In this document: piece after piece, positions 1 through 7,760 of the stretch
How positions within the stretch are numbered: position 1 is the first letter of the stretch
Layout of the letters: the number at the start of each line of letters is the position of its first letter
Assembly: GCA_028279065.1 (NCBI GenBank)
Contig: JANQSY010000110.1
Coordinates: forward strand, 1-64,000
DNA: 64,000 nt
From: Cytophagales bacterium
GTDB taxonomy: Bacteria > Bacteroidota > Bacteroidia > Cytophagales > CCMP332
Direction: 5' to 3'
The notes under the pieces: model-generated
Databases searched by the model: none
Told to the model about the DNA's origin: nothing
Seen by the model: the letters and a program-made list of their open reading frames with translations, nothing else
Position numbers and translations under genes: made by a program

Positions 1-312
1 CGACGCTGTAATGATCACCCCCCCTGAAGCCTTTCTATTCATCACCGCCATTTCCACCGCTGGTGTTGTGCTTAAACCCAGGTCGACAACGTCCAGACCC
101 AGGGAAACAAAGGTGGATGCGGCAATGCTGGAAACCATATCACCTGAGATCCGCGCATCCCTTCCCATGATGATAAGATTTCCCTGGCCCTGGTCTTTTA
201 TCCAGGCACCAAAAGCGGAGCAGAGTTTTACGATGTCGATTGGGGTCAGGGCAGATCCGGGTTTACCTCCAATGGTCCCCCTCATGCCGGAAACAGAAGT
301 GATAAGAGTCAA
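1..312 (-). CDS. glmM: Phosphoglucosamine mutase / phosphomannomutase family, N-terminal part (cut by window start)
   Basis: Only the first 104 codons are present; the gene continues past base 1. The reading frame opens with TSVSGMRGTIGG, the hallmark N-terminus of the alpha-D-phosphohexomutase family, followed by IIMGRDARISGD. It ends just at GGVIITAS, where the active-site loop TASHNP with the phosphorylated serine should begin. These enzymes interconvert hexose-6-phosphate and hexose-1-phosphate. In Bacteroidota the version with this opening usually makes glucosamine-1-phosphate for peptidoglycan and LPS. The start is TTG at 310-312: no ATG or GTG lies between it and the in-frame stop at 337-339. 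Family membership is clear, but substrate (GlcN-6-P or Man-6-P) cannot be decided from this fragment. Confidence 0.88.
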   Translation of the reverse strand, partial: MTLITSVSGMRGTIGGKPGSALTPIDIVKLCSAFGAWIKDQGQGNLIIMGRDARISGDMVSSIAASTFVSLGLDVVDLGLSTTPAVEMAVMNRKASGGVIITAS

Positions 313-359
313 GTCAACTAAATTTTTGCAAAGATATCAATGAAGGGAAGAGGGTGGGC

Positions 360-584
360 CTAGTATTTGGCCATCACTTTTTCCACCTCATTGGCTTCCT
401 CCTCATTCTCGCAGCTGCCCACAGCTTTTCCGCAGTAACCACAGGTTCCTCCCTGCTTCTGCAGGTAAGGATTTTGGGATGCACAGGTGCCCTTGAATTC
501 CCCGTTTTTCAGAAGAAGGAGCCTCACGGACATTCCCACAAAAAATAAACCCACAAGGGCTATTGCCAATATTACCGTGGCCAT
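360..584 (-). CDS. Small Cys-rich single-pass membrane protein of unknown function
   Basis: A 74-residue protein. One hydrophobic segment (about residues 2-25) is followed by a short soluble tail with five cysteines in the pattern GTCASQNP, then CGYCGK, then one more Cys before an acidic end. I recognise this architecture as a short conserved family in Bacteroidota usually annotated only as membrane or secreted protein; no function is known to me. The CxxC spacing could bind a metal or form disulfides, which is inference. It lies between the phosphohexomutase, same strand and 47 bases downstream, and divergent mazG. It is a real gene rather than a shadow because the conserved Cys pattern and the hydrophobic segment are both in this frame. 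Confidence 0.7.
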   Translation of the reverse strand: MATVILAIALVGLFFVGMSVRLLLLKNGEFKGTCASQNPYLQKQGGTCGYCGKAVGSCENEEEANEVEKVMAKY

Positions 585-648
585 TTGAATTATTTTAGAG
601 CAAATTTAGTCTATGTAGATTAACCCGAGCAGGGTCAAAGAGGTTCAA

Positions 649-1440
649 ATGGAGATCAAAGGAAAAAGAAAGACAAAAGCAGAAAAGATCGAAGAGATCG
701 GCAGGTTGCTGGACATCATGGATGAGCTCAGGGAAAAATGTCCCTGGGACAAAGAGCAAACCTTCGAAAGCCTCCGGACTCTGACCATTGAGGAGGTACA
801 TGAATTATCTGATTCCATATTGGAGAAAGACTATGATGAGCTGAAAAAGGAGCTGGGAGACCTGCTACTCCACATCGTTTTTTATTCCCGCCTTGGTGAG
901 GAAGCCGGAGACTTCGATATCCGTGATGTAGCTGAAGGCATCAATGAAAAGCTTATCCGTAGGCATCCCCATGTCTTCGGAGATGTGAATGCCGAGGATG
1001 AAGAGCAGGTGAAAAAGAACTGGGAGGAGATCAAAATGTCGGAGGGCTATAAAAGCGCGATGTCGGGGGTGCCAAAATCCATGCCCGCTCTGGTGAAGGC
1101 TTTAAGGATCCAGGAAAAGGCTGCTGGTGTTGGATTCGATTGGGGGGATCTCAGCCCGGTCTGGGAAAAGCTGGATGAGGAGATCGCCGAGTTAAAGGAA
1201 GAAGAGGGAGGGGAGTTGGAGCGAATTGAAGATGAGATGGGGGACCTGATCTTCACTGTTGTCAATCTGAGCAGGTTCCTGAAGGTCAATCCCGAGGATG
1301 CGTTGGAGAAAGCCAACCGCAAATTCATCGGTCGATTCCTGAAGATGGAGGAGATGGCGGAAAAGCGGGGGAAGAGAATGAGGGAATTTGATCTGGACGA
1401 GTTGGAGGAATTTTGGCAGGAGGCGAAAAATGTGCAATAG
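649..1440 (+). CDS. mazG: Nucleoside triphosphate pyrophosphohydrolase MazG
   Basis: 263 residues, the usual length for the two-domain MazG. It hydrolyses (d)NTPs to NMP and pyrophosphate and is regarded as a house-cleaning enzyme. The first MazG domain shows CPWDKEQT (about residues 31-38), then the metal-binding pattern EEVHE (48-52) and ELGD (68-71). The second domain repeats it as DEEIAEL and later EDEMGDLIF. The start ATG at 649 is the first good one, close to the family's N-terminus. The gene is divergent from the small membrane protein, and its 3' end marks the left edge of the defence island. The 162 bases after it (1441-1602) hold no gene; I see only a weak GATCCA/TGGATC inverted repeat there. 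Confidence 0.95.
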   Translation: MEIKGKRKTKAEKIEEIGRLLDIMDELREKCPWDKEQTFESLRTLTIEEVHELSDSILEKDYDELKKELGDLLLHIVFYSRLGEEAGDFDIRDVAEGINEKLIRRHPHVFGDVNAEDEEQVKKNWEEIKMSEGYKSAMSGVPKSMPALVKALRIQEKAAGVGFDWGDLSPVWEKLDEEIAELKEEEGGELERIEDEMGDLIFTVVNLSRFLKVNPEDALEKANRKFIGRFLKMEEMAEKRGKRMREFDLDELEEFWQEAKNVQ

Positions 1441-1602
1441 GAAAAGAGAAGGAATCTAATGATCCAAGCCCCCCCCTGGATCAAAGATTGGACAAACAAA
1501 TGTTAATGGATTGGGAAGTTTGATGATCCCATTAAAGCTAGTAATAGTGTGATTCCTTTTAAATTTTATATAACTTCATGTTAAAATCATATAGAATGAG
1601 AA

Positions 1603-2565
1603 TTGAATAGACCTGGCTACTTTAACTACATTGAAGAAAAATTAAACATTCTGGCGCTTAGGATTATTTCAAGGGGTAAATTGAATGTTCTTGATTTGCA
1701 TCTTCATTCTGAGGACTTTTTTCAACATCTTTTAAATGAGCTTTTTGGGTGGAATGTGTCGAACGAAAATGAATTCAAACCAAACGTAGAAGCAATTGAT
1801 CTAATTGATCACACAAATAACGTTGTTCTTCAAGTTTCTGCAACCAGCACTAAAACGAAAATTGAATCCTCACTATCAAAGGATGTAATAAATAGATATA
1901 GTCATTATACCTTTAAGTTTATTTCAATAGCAAACGATGCCGATAGTTTAAAGAAAAAGACTTTTGAAAATCCACACTCGATTAGTTTTTCACCAGTTGA
2001 GGATATCATTGATAAGAACACCATACTGAAAAGGGTTAAGAGTTTAAATATTGATGATCAAAAAAAGATATATGAGCTTATTAAAAAAGAGTTAGGGAAA
2101 GAAGTTGATTTCCTGAAATTGGAAACAAATTTGGCAACAATTATTAACATCCTTTCTAATGAAGATTGGAAGACATCTGGGAAAATTGATAAGCAGGCAG
2201 AATTTGATATATCCAGAAAAATTTCTTTCAATAATTTGATATCATCAAAAGATATTATAAATGATTATTACATTCATCATGGGAGAGTTGACAAAATTTA
2301 TTCTGAGTTTGATTTATTAGGAAATAATAAGAGTAACTCAGTTCTTTCAACAATTCGAAAAGAATATCTTATTGAAAAAAATAGTAAAAGCGATGATGAA
2401 TTATTTTTCAAAATCTTAGAAAAAGTGCAAAGCAAAGTTTTAGCAAGCACAAATTACCGTAATATTCCAATTGATGAGCTTGAGCTCGCTGTGGCCATCT
2501 TAGTTGTAGATGCATTTATTAGATGCAAAATTTTTGAAAATCCTGAGAATTATGCTCTTGCCTGA
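1603..2565 (+). CDS. SMEK-domain protein, first component of an ABC-3C (ABC three-component) system
   Basis: 320 residues. The N-terminal ~95 residues match the SMEK domain as I know it: RGKLNVLDLHLHSEDFFQHL, then NVEAIDLIDHTNNVVLQVSA and a Lys-rich helix. SMEK domains are coupling modules at the front of conflict-system proteins. Residues ~130-320 are mostly helical and I cannot assign them. The start is TTG at 1603: the two nearby ATGs (1578, 1596) are out of frame and stop at once. Its last 14 bases overlap the next gene, whose product then overlaps the ATPase, so the three are translationally coupled. The stretch is far more AT-rich than its flanks (line 2221-2280 is 17% GC, line 1021-1080 in mazG is 53%), suggesting horizontal acquisition. 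Confidence 0.8.
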   Translation: MNRPGYFNYIEEKLNILALRIISRGKLNVLDLHLHSEDFFQHLLNELFGWNVSNENEFKPNVEAIDLIDHTNNVVLQVSATSTKTKIESSLSKDVINRYSHYTFKFISIANDADSLKKKTFENPHSISFSPVEDIIDKNTILKRVKSLNIDDQKKIYELIKKELGKEVDFLKLETNLATIINILSNEDWKTSGKIDKQAEFDISRKISFNNLISSKDIINDYYIHHGRVDKIYSEFDLLGNNKSNSVLSTIRKEYLIEKNSKSDDELFFKILEKVQSKVLASTNYRNIPIDELELAVAILVVDAFIRCKIFENPENYALA

Positions 2566-2779
2566 GGATATTAAGCCTGAAAATAGTATCTACTATAATG
2601 GGGCTATTGTATTAGATTCATTGAAGAGTGAAAAAGAAATAGCCCTTTTTGATTTATTTGAAAAAGTCAGAAAAGAAAATAATATTTCTTTTTCGATATT
2701 TATTTTATGCCTTGATTGGCTATTTCTTTTGGGGGTTGCCCAATTAAATCAAAAGGGTAAGGTTTTGCTGTGTTCCTAA
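2552..2779 (+). CDS. ABC-3C system middle component (MC6-like)
   Basis: 75 residues from the ATG at 2552. The frame is open 14 codons further upstream (to 2510), but the protein sense begins MLLPEDIKPENSIYYNGA, which fits the MC6-type middle components that open with a hydrophobic residue pair, KPE and a short helix. The second half is a winged-helix-like segment ending ISFSIFILCLDWLFLLGV. Middle components sit between the effector-coupling protein and the SMC-like ATPase in ABC-3C operons and are thought to bridge them. The gene overlaps the SMEK gene by 14 bases and the ATPase gene by 10. The assignment rests on size, position between two recognisable partners and the sequence pattern. Confidence 0.75.
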   Translation: MLLPEDIKPENSIYYNGAIVLDSLKSEKEIALFDLFEKVRKENNISFSIFILCLDWLFLLGVAQLNQKGKVLLCS

Positions 2780-4479
2780 AATCTTTGACTATAACGAGTG
2801 ATGGAAATGAAATTCGAAGAATTTCCTTTAGGCAGGGATTAAACCTAATTGTTGATGAAAGCACAAATCAAGTTACAGGAAATGGAATAGGGAAAACCAC
2901 AGTCTTGAAACTAGTGGATTTTTGTTTGGGAGCAAATCCAAAAAACATTTACATCGATCCTGAATCCAAAAAGCAGGAACACAAAGCCGTTAAAGATTAC
3001 CTTATTAATAAGAGGGTACTTATTACTTTGGTATTGGTTAGCTCATTTGAAAACCAATCTTCTGATGAAATTATTATAGAAAGAAATTTCCTTTCAAAAA
3101 AGGACCTTGTCAGGAGAATTAATGGAAACCAACTAACTGAAGAGGAGTTTTTACAAAAGCTTTCAAATTTAATATTTCCTAAGCATTTTGCTGATAAACC
3201 AACATTTAGGCAAATAATTTCTCACAATGTTAGATATAAAGACGAGAGTATTAATAATACGCTAAAAACATTAGACAAATTCACTTCAGATGCAGAATAT
3301 GAAACGCTTTATCTTTTTCTTTTTGGAGTCGAATACACACAAGGGAATGAGAAGCAGGAAATTTTAATTAAACTTAACCAAGAAGAGAACTACAAAAAAA
3401 GACTTGAAAGGGATCAAACAAAAACCGCTTATGAAACGACCCTTGCTTTGATCAATAATGACATTTCAACACTTAATGAAAAGAGGTCTTCTTTAAATCT
3501 TAATGAAAGTTTTGAAAGTGATGTGGATAGCCTCAATAACCTTAAGTATGATATTAATAAGCTAAGTTCTAGTATTGGAAAGCTTAATATTAGAAAAGAC
3601 TTAATAATAGAAACCGAAAAGACAATTAGAGGTAGTAAATCCAATATTGATCTTCAACAATTAGAACTGATATATCAGCAGGCCTCTAATCAATTGTCGG
3701 AAATGCAGAAAACCTTTAATGAGTTAGTTTCATTTCACAACAAAATGATCGAGCAAAAGGTAAAATTTGTTTCAAAAGAACTACCAGAAATTGAAGCAGA
3801 TTTATTGAAAAAAAAATCCGATTTAAACCTCCTTCTTAAAGAGGAGAAGCTTTTAACTGAAAAGATTTCTAAAAGTGAATCCTTTGAAGAGTTGGAGGAA
3901 ATAATCGCAGAACTTAACGATAAATATCAAAGAAGGGGTGAATATGAAAATGTACTTTCCCAACTTGTTGAAGTTGAGGAAAATATTAAGGGATTTAATC
4001 TAAAACTTGAGAAAATCGACAATGAGTTATTTTCTGATGAATTCGAAAATCATGTAAAGGATCAGCTAAATAAATTTAATGTCTTTTTTGCTTCAATATC
4101 GGATAAGTTATATGGAGAACAATACGCCATAAAATATGACATTGTTACTAATCGGAAGAAACAAAGGATATACAAATTCGATGCATTTAATACCAACTTG
4201 AGTTCGGGAAAGAAGCAAGGTGAAATTTCGTGCTTTGATATTGCCTACACACTTTTTGCGGATGAAGAAAATATACCGTGTTTACATTTTTTACTTAATG
4301 ACAAGAAGGAGCTAATGCATGATAATCAATTAGTTAAAATTGCCGAGTTTGTAAGCAATAATAACATCCAATTTGTAGCATCAATACTAAAAGACAAATT
4401 ACCTGATGAAATCGATAGAGAAGAATTCTTTGTTCTTAAACTTTCTGATAGTGATAAATTGTTTCGAATTGAATCCTAG
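2770..4479 (+). CDS. DUF2326-type ABC/SMC-like ATPase, third component of the ABC-3C system
   Basis: 569 residues. The start is GTG at 2770, inside the end of the preceding gene. The ATP-binding P-loop GNGIGKTT lies at residues 37-44 and is followed by FCLG, as in DUF2326 proteins. The middle (about 200-440) is heptad-rich and Lys/Glu-rich, a predicted long coiled coil as in SbcC/RecN-like ATPases. The C-terminal lobe has an ABC-signature-like LSSGKKQGEISCFDIAYTLF, then a hydrophobic strand ending FLLNDKKELM where the Walker B strand belongs. Such ATPases are proposed to sense nucleic-acid or phage structures and to license the partner effector. No obvious nuclease domain is fused. The AT-rich composition is shared with the two upstream genes. 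Confidence 0.85.
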   Translation: MFLKSLTITSDGNEIRRISFRQGLNLIVDESTNQVTGNGIGKTTVLKLVDFCLGANPKNIYIDPESKKQEHKAVKDYLINKRVLITLVLVSSFENQSSDEIIIERNFLSKKDLVRRINGNQLTEEEFLQKLSNLIFPKHFADKPTFRQIISHNVRYKDESINNTLKTLDKFTSDAEYETLYLFLFGVEYTQGNEKQEILIKLNQEENYKKRLERDQTKTAYETTLALINNDISTLNEKRSSLNLNESFESDVDSLNNLKYDINKLSSSIGKLNIRKDLIIETEKTIRGSKSNIDLQQLELIYQQASNQLSEMQKTFNELVSFHNKMIEQKVKFVSKELPEIEADLLKKKSDLNLLLKEEKLLTEKISKSESFEELEEIIAELNDKYQRRGEYENVLSQLVEVEENIKGFNLKLEKIDNELFSDEFENHVKDQLNKFNVFFASISDKLYGEQYAIKYDIVTNRKKQRIYKFDAFNTNLSSGKKQGEISCFDIAYTLFADEENIPCLHFLLNDKKELMHDNQLVKIAEFVSNNNIQFVASILKDKLPDEIDREEFFVLKLSDSDKLFRIES

Positions 4480-4504
4480 GATCAATAAAACCTAAATAGA
4501 TTTA

Positions 4505-4550
4505 TTAAAGAATAACCACCTCCTTGATCTCCGTTCTGGGGTCCATATCC
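4505..4550 (-). repeat. Left copy of direct repeat; resembles the 3' end of the DUF721/DciA-like gene
   Basis: Bases 4512-4531 are identical to 6318-6337 (ataaccacctccttgatctc). 25 of 26 bases match over 4506-4531, and weaker similarity extends to 4550. Read on the minus strand this copy encodes a tail of DPRTEIKEVVIL and a stop, against NPGIEIKEVVIL and a stop in the intact gene at 6311. The two copies enclose the AbiE gene pair. The 124 bases between the ATPase stop (4479) and about 4603 hold no other gene. The minus-strand frame stays open upstream to about 4667, but what it encodes there does not resemble DUF721. Confidence 0.7.
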
Positions 4551-4675
4551 CTTAGACTGGTTGGTATTACAGTGGCAGACAGGGCGTCTATGTTCTTTTT
4601 GTAATGGTAATTGATTTTAGAATTTTTTCGAGATTTGAACCGAAAAAGCGTATCTTTCTCGGAATTTTACTAAAA

Positions 4676-5467
4676 TTGACAGTTTCAGAGTATATCAGGC
4701 AACTTCTTTCTTTTGAAGAATACTCCTTTTCACTGGAAGAGGTTTTGGAAAAGTCCTCAAAGGACCAGGTTGCGGTGAGAAGAGAAATTTCGCGCCTGGT
4801 AGAGAAAGGAGAAATTCTCAATCTTAGAAAGGGCTTCTACCTAATCATTCCTCCAAGGTATTCCAGGTCCGGAAAACTACCTGTTCAGCTTTATGTTGAG
4901 AAGCTATTCAAATACCTGACCCGAAAGTACTATGTGGCTTTATACACCGCAGCCCGAATTTATGGGGCAAGTCATCAACAAACCCAGAGAGATTACCTGA
5001 TCATTGAAACGCCGAAACTGAATGCCATCGGGAAAAAGAATATCGATATCCAATTTTTTACCGCGGGGAACTGGCCAGAAAAAAACATTGAATCCAAGAG
5101 GTCAGATGCTGGAATTTATAGAATTTCATCACCCGCCCTAACCTTTGTTGATCTCGTTAACCATCACAGAAAGATTGGAGGCCTCAATCGAATGCTAGCA
5201 CCTCTTGAAGAACTCATGGAAGAAATAAAGGAACAGGATATAGCTTCCCTGATCTCCTGGTATGAGAACAAAAGCACATTGCAAAGAACCGGCTATCTGA
5301 TGGATGAGCTTATGGGTCCAAATCCTTTGAGTGATATGATCTTTGACAAGTTGGATCAGGAGGCATTCTTTCCAATATTGCTAAGTCCAATACACAATAA
5401 GAAACCTGGAAGTGTGAGCAATCGGTGGAGGGTCGATGTAAACCTAAGGCTGGAGAGCGATCTATGA
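4676..5467 (+). CDS. abiEi: AbiEi-family antitoxin of a type IV toxin-antitoxin / abortive infection pair
   Basis: 263 residues from TTG 4676. An ATG at 4604 is in frame and would add 24 residues, but the family normally begins with the (M)TVSEYIRQLL helix of the winged-helix domain. A promoter-like TATCTTTC also lies at 4651-4658, inside the extra stretch. The N-terminal ~75 residues form the wHTH domain, with ISRLVEKGEILNLRKGFY. The rest is the AbiEi C-terminal domain, with YYVALYTAARIYGASHQQ. In characterised AbiE systems this protein represses the operon and neutralises the nucleotidyltransferase toxin. Its TGA overlaps the toxin's ATG by four bases (ATGA). Confidence 0.88.
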   Translation: MTVSEYIRQLLSFEEYSFSLEEVLEKSSKDQVAVRREISRLVEKGEILNLRKGFYLIIPPRYSRSGKLPVQLYVEKLFKYLTRKYYVALYTAARIYGASHQQTQRDYLIIETPKLNAIGKKNIDIQFFTAGNWPEKNIESKRSDAGIYRISSPALTFVDLVNHHRKIGGLNRMLAPLEELMEEIKEQDIASLISWYENKSTLQRTGYLMDELMGPNPLSDMIFDKLDQEAFFPILLSPIHNKKPGSVSNRWRVDVNLRLESDL

Positions 5468-6255
5468 TCCCTAAACCCGATATAGCCAAATGGCAGGAAC
5501 AGGCTCCTTGGAAGGAGTTTGCACAGGTTGAGCAAGACCTGATCATAAGCCGGGCATTAGTGGAGATTTTTTCTGACGATTTTCTTAGGGAACACTTGGC
5601 GTTTAGAGGAGGAACTGCTTTGCACAAATTGTATTTAAACCCCGCTCCCCGCTATTCGGAGGATATTGACCTTGTTCAAATCAAACCCGGACCGATCAAA
5701 CCGATTATACAAAGGATTGGCGAAGTGATCACCTTTTTTGAGGAAGACCGGAGAACAGATAATCGAGGACATGGCATAAAAGCACTATACCGGTTTACTT
5801 CGGAATATGAGGAGATAAGGATGCGACTAAAATTGGAGATCAACTGCCGGGAGCATTTCAATGTGCTTGATTGGGCCGATCTTCCGTTTGAGGTGCAAAG
5901 TGACTGGTATGAAGGGAAATGCAAGATCAAAACCTATAGAATCAACGAGTTGCTGGGCACTAAGCTAAGAGCACTGTATCAGCGCAGCAAGGGAAGGGAC
6001 CTGTTTGATCTGGATTACGCGAGGTTGAACACAAAGATCGACGTCGACGAGATCCTTGCATGTTTTAACAAGTACATTGAATTTGCGACCGGTAAAAACT
6101 CACCGAGTCAAAAGGAGTTTTTACAAAATATAATGTCCAAGGAAAGCGATCCGAATTTCACAGGCGATATGGAGGCGCTTCTGAGGCCTGAGATAAGATA
6201 CGATCAACAAAAAGCCTTTGATTGGCTGAGGATGGAAATTATTTCAAGAATGTAA
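5464..6255 (+). CDS. abiEii: AbiEii-family nucleotidyltransferase toxin
   Basis: 263 residues. The nucleotidyltransferase fold signature is clear: FRGGTALHKLY at 48-58 (catalytic GG at 49-50) and YSEDIDLV at 64-71 (S65, D67, D69). A later conserved LLGTKLRALYQRSKGRDLFD is typical of AbiEii. In characterised relatives this enzyme is bacteriostatic and modifies tRNA by adding nucleotides; the antitoxin gene is directly upstream. The ATG at 5464 overlaps the antitoxin stop. An in-frame ATG at 5425 inside the antitoxin gene is ignored because family members begin just before the PDIAKW-type helix. The 55 bases after the stop run into the right-hand direct repeat; no gene lies there. Confidence 0.9.
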   Translation: MIPKPDIAKWQEQAPWKEFAQVEQDLIISRALVEIFSDDFLREHLAFRGGTALHKLYLNPAPRYSEDIDLVQIKPGPIKPIIQRIGEVITFFEEDRRTDNRGHGIKALYRFTSEYEEIRMRLKLEINCREHFNVLDWADLPFEVQSDWYEGKCKIKTYRINELLGTKLRALYQRSKGRDLFDLDYARLNTKIDVDEILACFNKYIEFATGKNSPSQKEFLQNIMSKESDPNFTGDMEALLRPEIRYDQQKAFDWLRMEIISRM

Positions 6256-6310
6256 TTGGCTTCGCAAGCAAGCTGGCGCCAGGAGAATATCATCATAAGT
6301 ACTGACAGCA

Positions 6311-6356
6311 CTAAAGTATAACCACCTCCTTGATCTCGATCCCTGGGTTCATCTCC
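6311..6356 (-). repeat. Right copy of direct repeat, within the 3' end of the DUF721 gene
   Basis: This is the partner of the repeat at 4505-4550, offset 1806 bases, with 6318-6337 identical. It contains the last codons and the TAG stop (6311-6313) of the intact DUF721 gene. Together the copies bracket the AbiE pair exactly, as an integration event at a gene 3' end would leave them. No integrase is visible between them. Confidence 0.7.
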
Positions 6357-6595
6357 TGGATCTTTTCCTTAAGCTTGACCCTGTTGGTCAGAAGGAAATG
6401 CTTTACAGGACCCGAACCTATCCTGACCATCAATTTACCATCCCTGAACCAGAGATCTTCGGTTCTCTTTTTTACAGACTCTCCGGCCACTTCGGCCCAG
6501 CTTTCCTTTAAGGCGGATTTTTGGAGTTTGCCCCCAAGCGGGCCCTTATCCAAAAAGGCATCAATGCATTCTTTTATGGTCTTGATGTCCTGCAA
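6311..6595 (-). CDS. DUF721 (DciA-like) family protein
   Basis: 94 residues. The pattern ALKESWAEVAGESVKKRTEDLWFRDGKLMVRIGS is split across a helix and a strand pair as in DUF721 proteins, followed by HFLLTNRVKLKEKI and a C-terminal IEIKEVVIL. In other bacteria DUF721 proteins include DciA, the replicative helicase loader. The short Bacteroidota forms found next to recF are likely functional relatives, which is inference. The gene starts three bases after the recF stop on the same strand, so the two form an operon. The 3' end carries the sequence duplicated at 4505-4550 on the other side of the AbiE pair, but the gene itself looks intact. Confidence 0.85.
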   Translation of the reverse strand: MQDIKTIKECIDAFLDKGPLGGKLQKSALKESWAEVAGESVKKRTEDLWFRDGKLMVRIGSGPVKHFLLTNRVKLKEKIQEMNPGIEIKEVVIL

Positions 6596-6598
6596 TTC

Positions 6599-7705
6599 TT
6601 ATTTCTTTTCAAGCAATTGTTGATCCTTCACTTCAAATATCCTGGTTTTGGATCTCAATTCCTTTAAAAGGGGTTTTACCCTTGCAATTTGAGTATCGGA
6701 AATAAAGACCTGACCAAAATCCTCAGCCGAGATCATCGCCACAAGATTTTTTGACCTTTTTTCATCCAGGCGGTCAAAAATATCATCCAGGATCAGAACG
6801 GGCCTTGTGTCACGATTTTGGGAGAGGATCTGCCTTTGCATTATCCTGGCTGACAGGATCAGCGTTTTTTGCTGACCCTGGGAGGCCACCTTCTTAGCGG
6901 GATTTTCCTTCATCTTGAACTCGATATCATCCCTGTGTATTCCAAACAAGTTCCGCTGAGCTTGGATCTCCCTTCTGAAATCCGAGGAAGAATAGGATTC
7001 CGGATCCATTTCTGTCAACTGACTCTGATAGGCAAATGACACCTGCTCATCATTTCCTGCCAATGCCTCGTAGGAAGAATTCAAGACCGGCGCTCCTGAT
7101 TCGAGGAATTCCTTTCTCTTCTTGTAGATTGCCAGATTCAGGGGGCTTAATTGTTGGTGGTAGGTTTCCAAAAGGGCAAAACTTTGATCTCCGGTGGTTT
7201 TCAAGCGCTTGAGCTCTGCGCCTTTTTGCTTCAATAAACGATGATAATCCAACAAAGCCTGCAGATATTCCTGATCAAATTGGGAAATGGTCTGGTCTAT
7301 GAAGGATCTCCTTAGTTCGGGCGAACCCCAAACCAATTGGATATCATGAGGGGCCGAAACAATAACCGGAATTCTTCCGATATGCTCCGCTATTCGCTTC
7401 AAAGGGCTGCCGTTAACTTCTACGAGCTTCCTTGAGCCATTTTGAAATTTCACAACGACTGACCTCAGACCATCTCCATTTTCATATTGCCCATCGATTC
7501 GGTAAAAATCCTCCCCCTCCCTGATGCAGAACTGATCCTGGATTGAAAAGGCGCTCTTGCCCATGGAAAGGAAGTGTATGGCGTCCAGAACATTTGTTTT
7601 CCCAGAGCCGTTAGGACCATAGATCACGTTCAATCCCTCTGATGGGAGGAAATTCAGGGATGCATAGTTGCGAAAATTGGTTAGCTGTAGTTGGGTTAAA
7701 ACCAA
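6599..7705 (-). CDS. recF: DNA replication and repair protein RecF
   Basis: 368 residues, normal length. It begins LTQLQLTNFRNYASL, the RecF opening, with Walker A GPNGSGKTN at residues 30-38. The signature region is SQGQQKTLILSAR and Walker B is PVLILDDIFDRLDEKR. RecF binds ssDNA-dsDNA junctions and, with RecO and RecR, loads RecA at gaps. It is transcribed together with the DUF721 gene and is divergent from pdhA; the shared upstream region is 7706-7760. The ATG at 7705 fits the family N-terminus exactly. Confidence 0.97.
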   Translation of the reverse strand: MVLTQLQLTNFRNYASLNFLPSEGLNVIYGPNGSGKTNVLDAIHFLSMGKSAFSIQDQFCIREGEDFYRIDGQYENGDGLRSVVVKFQNGSRKLVEVNGSPLKRIAEHIGRIPVIVSAPHDIQLVWGSPELRRSFIDQTISQFDQEYLQALLDYHRLLKQKGAELKRLKTTGDQSFALLETYHQQLSPLNLAIYKKRKEFLESGAPVLNSSYEALAGNDEQVSFAYQSQLTEMDPESYSSSDFRREIQAQRNLFGIHRDDIEFKMKENPAKKVASQGQQKTLILSARIMQRQILSQNRDTRPVLILDDIFDRLDEKRSKNLVAMISAEDFGQVFISDTQIARVKPLLKELRSKTRIFEVKDQQLLEKK

Positions 7706-7725
7706 GTCAATAATCAGTTATTTCG

Positions 7726-7733
7726 TAATTTCG
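7726..7733 (+). promoter_or_regulatory. Candidate -7 promoter box of pdhA
   Basis: TAATTTCG differs by one base from the Bacteroidota primary-sigma box TAnnTTTG and is followed by a GC-rich patch, as at 8807 and 10846. It lies 27 bases before the pdhA ATG. No convincing -33 TTG at the usual distance was seen. Confidence 0.35.
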
Positions 7734-7760
7734 CCGCCCGGCAAAACGCTAAACAGGTTT

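Noticed and set aside
1461-1482. GATCCA ... TGGATC inverted repeat after mazG as a terminator
   Set aside because: Six-base stem with a ten-base C-rich loop and no T-run afterwards; too weak to call.
1047-1499. Long minus-strand reading frame (150 codons) over mazG
   Set aside because: Entirely antisense to a well-supported mazG, Ser/Phe/Arg-rich as antisense of a Glu/Lys-rich gene would be, and no family motif.
2510-2552. Upstream extension of the middle-component gene to the ATG at 2510
   Set aside because: The added residues lie inside the SMEK gene and are not part of the family pattern; the ATG at 2552 fits better.
4505-4667. Minus-strand open frame ending in the EIKEVVIL tail, as a small gene
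   Set aside because: It opens only after a stop with no canonical start, overlaps the antitoxin start region, and only its last ~12 codons resemble a known protein; treated as a repeat copy instead.
4480-4675. Search for an integrase or tRNA in the gap beside the left direct repeat
   Set aside because: Neither was found; only the repeat and a promoter-like box are visible.
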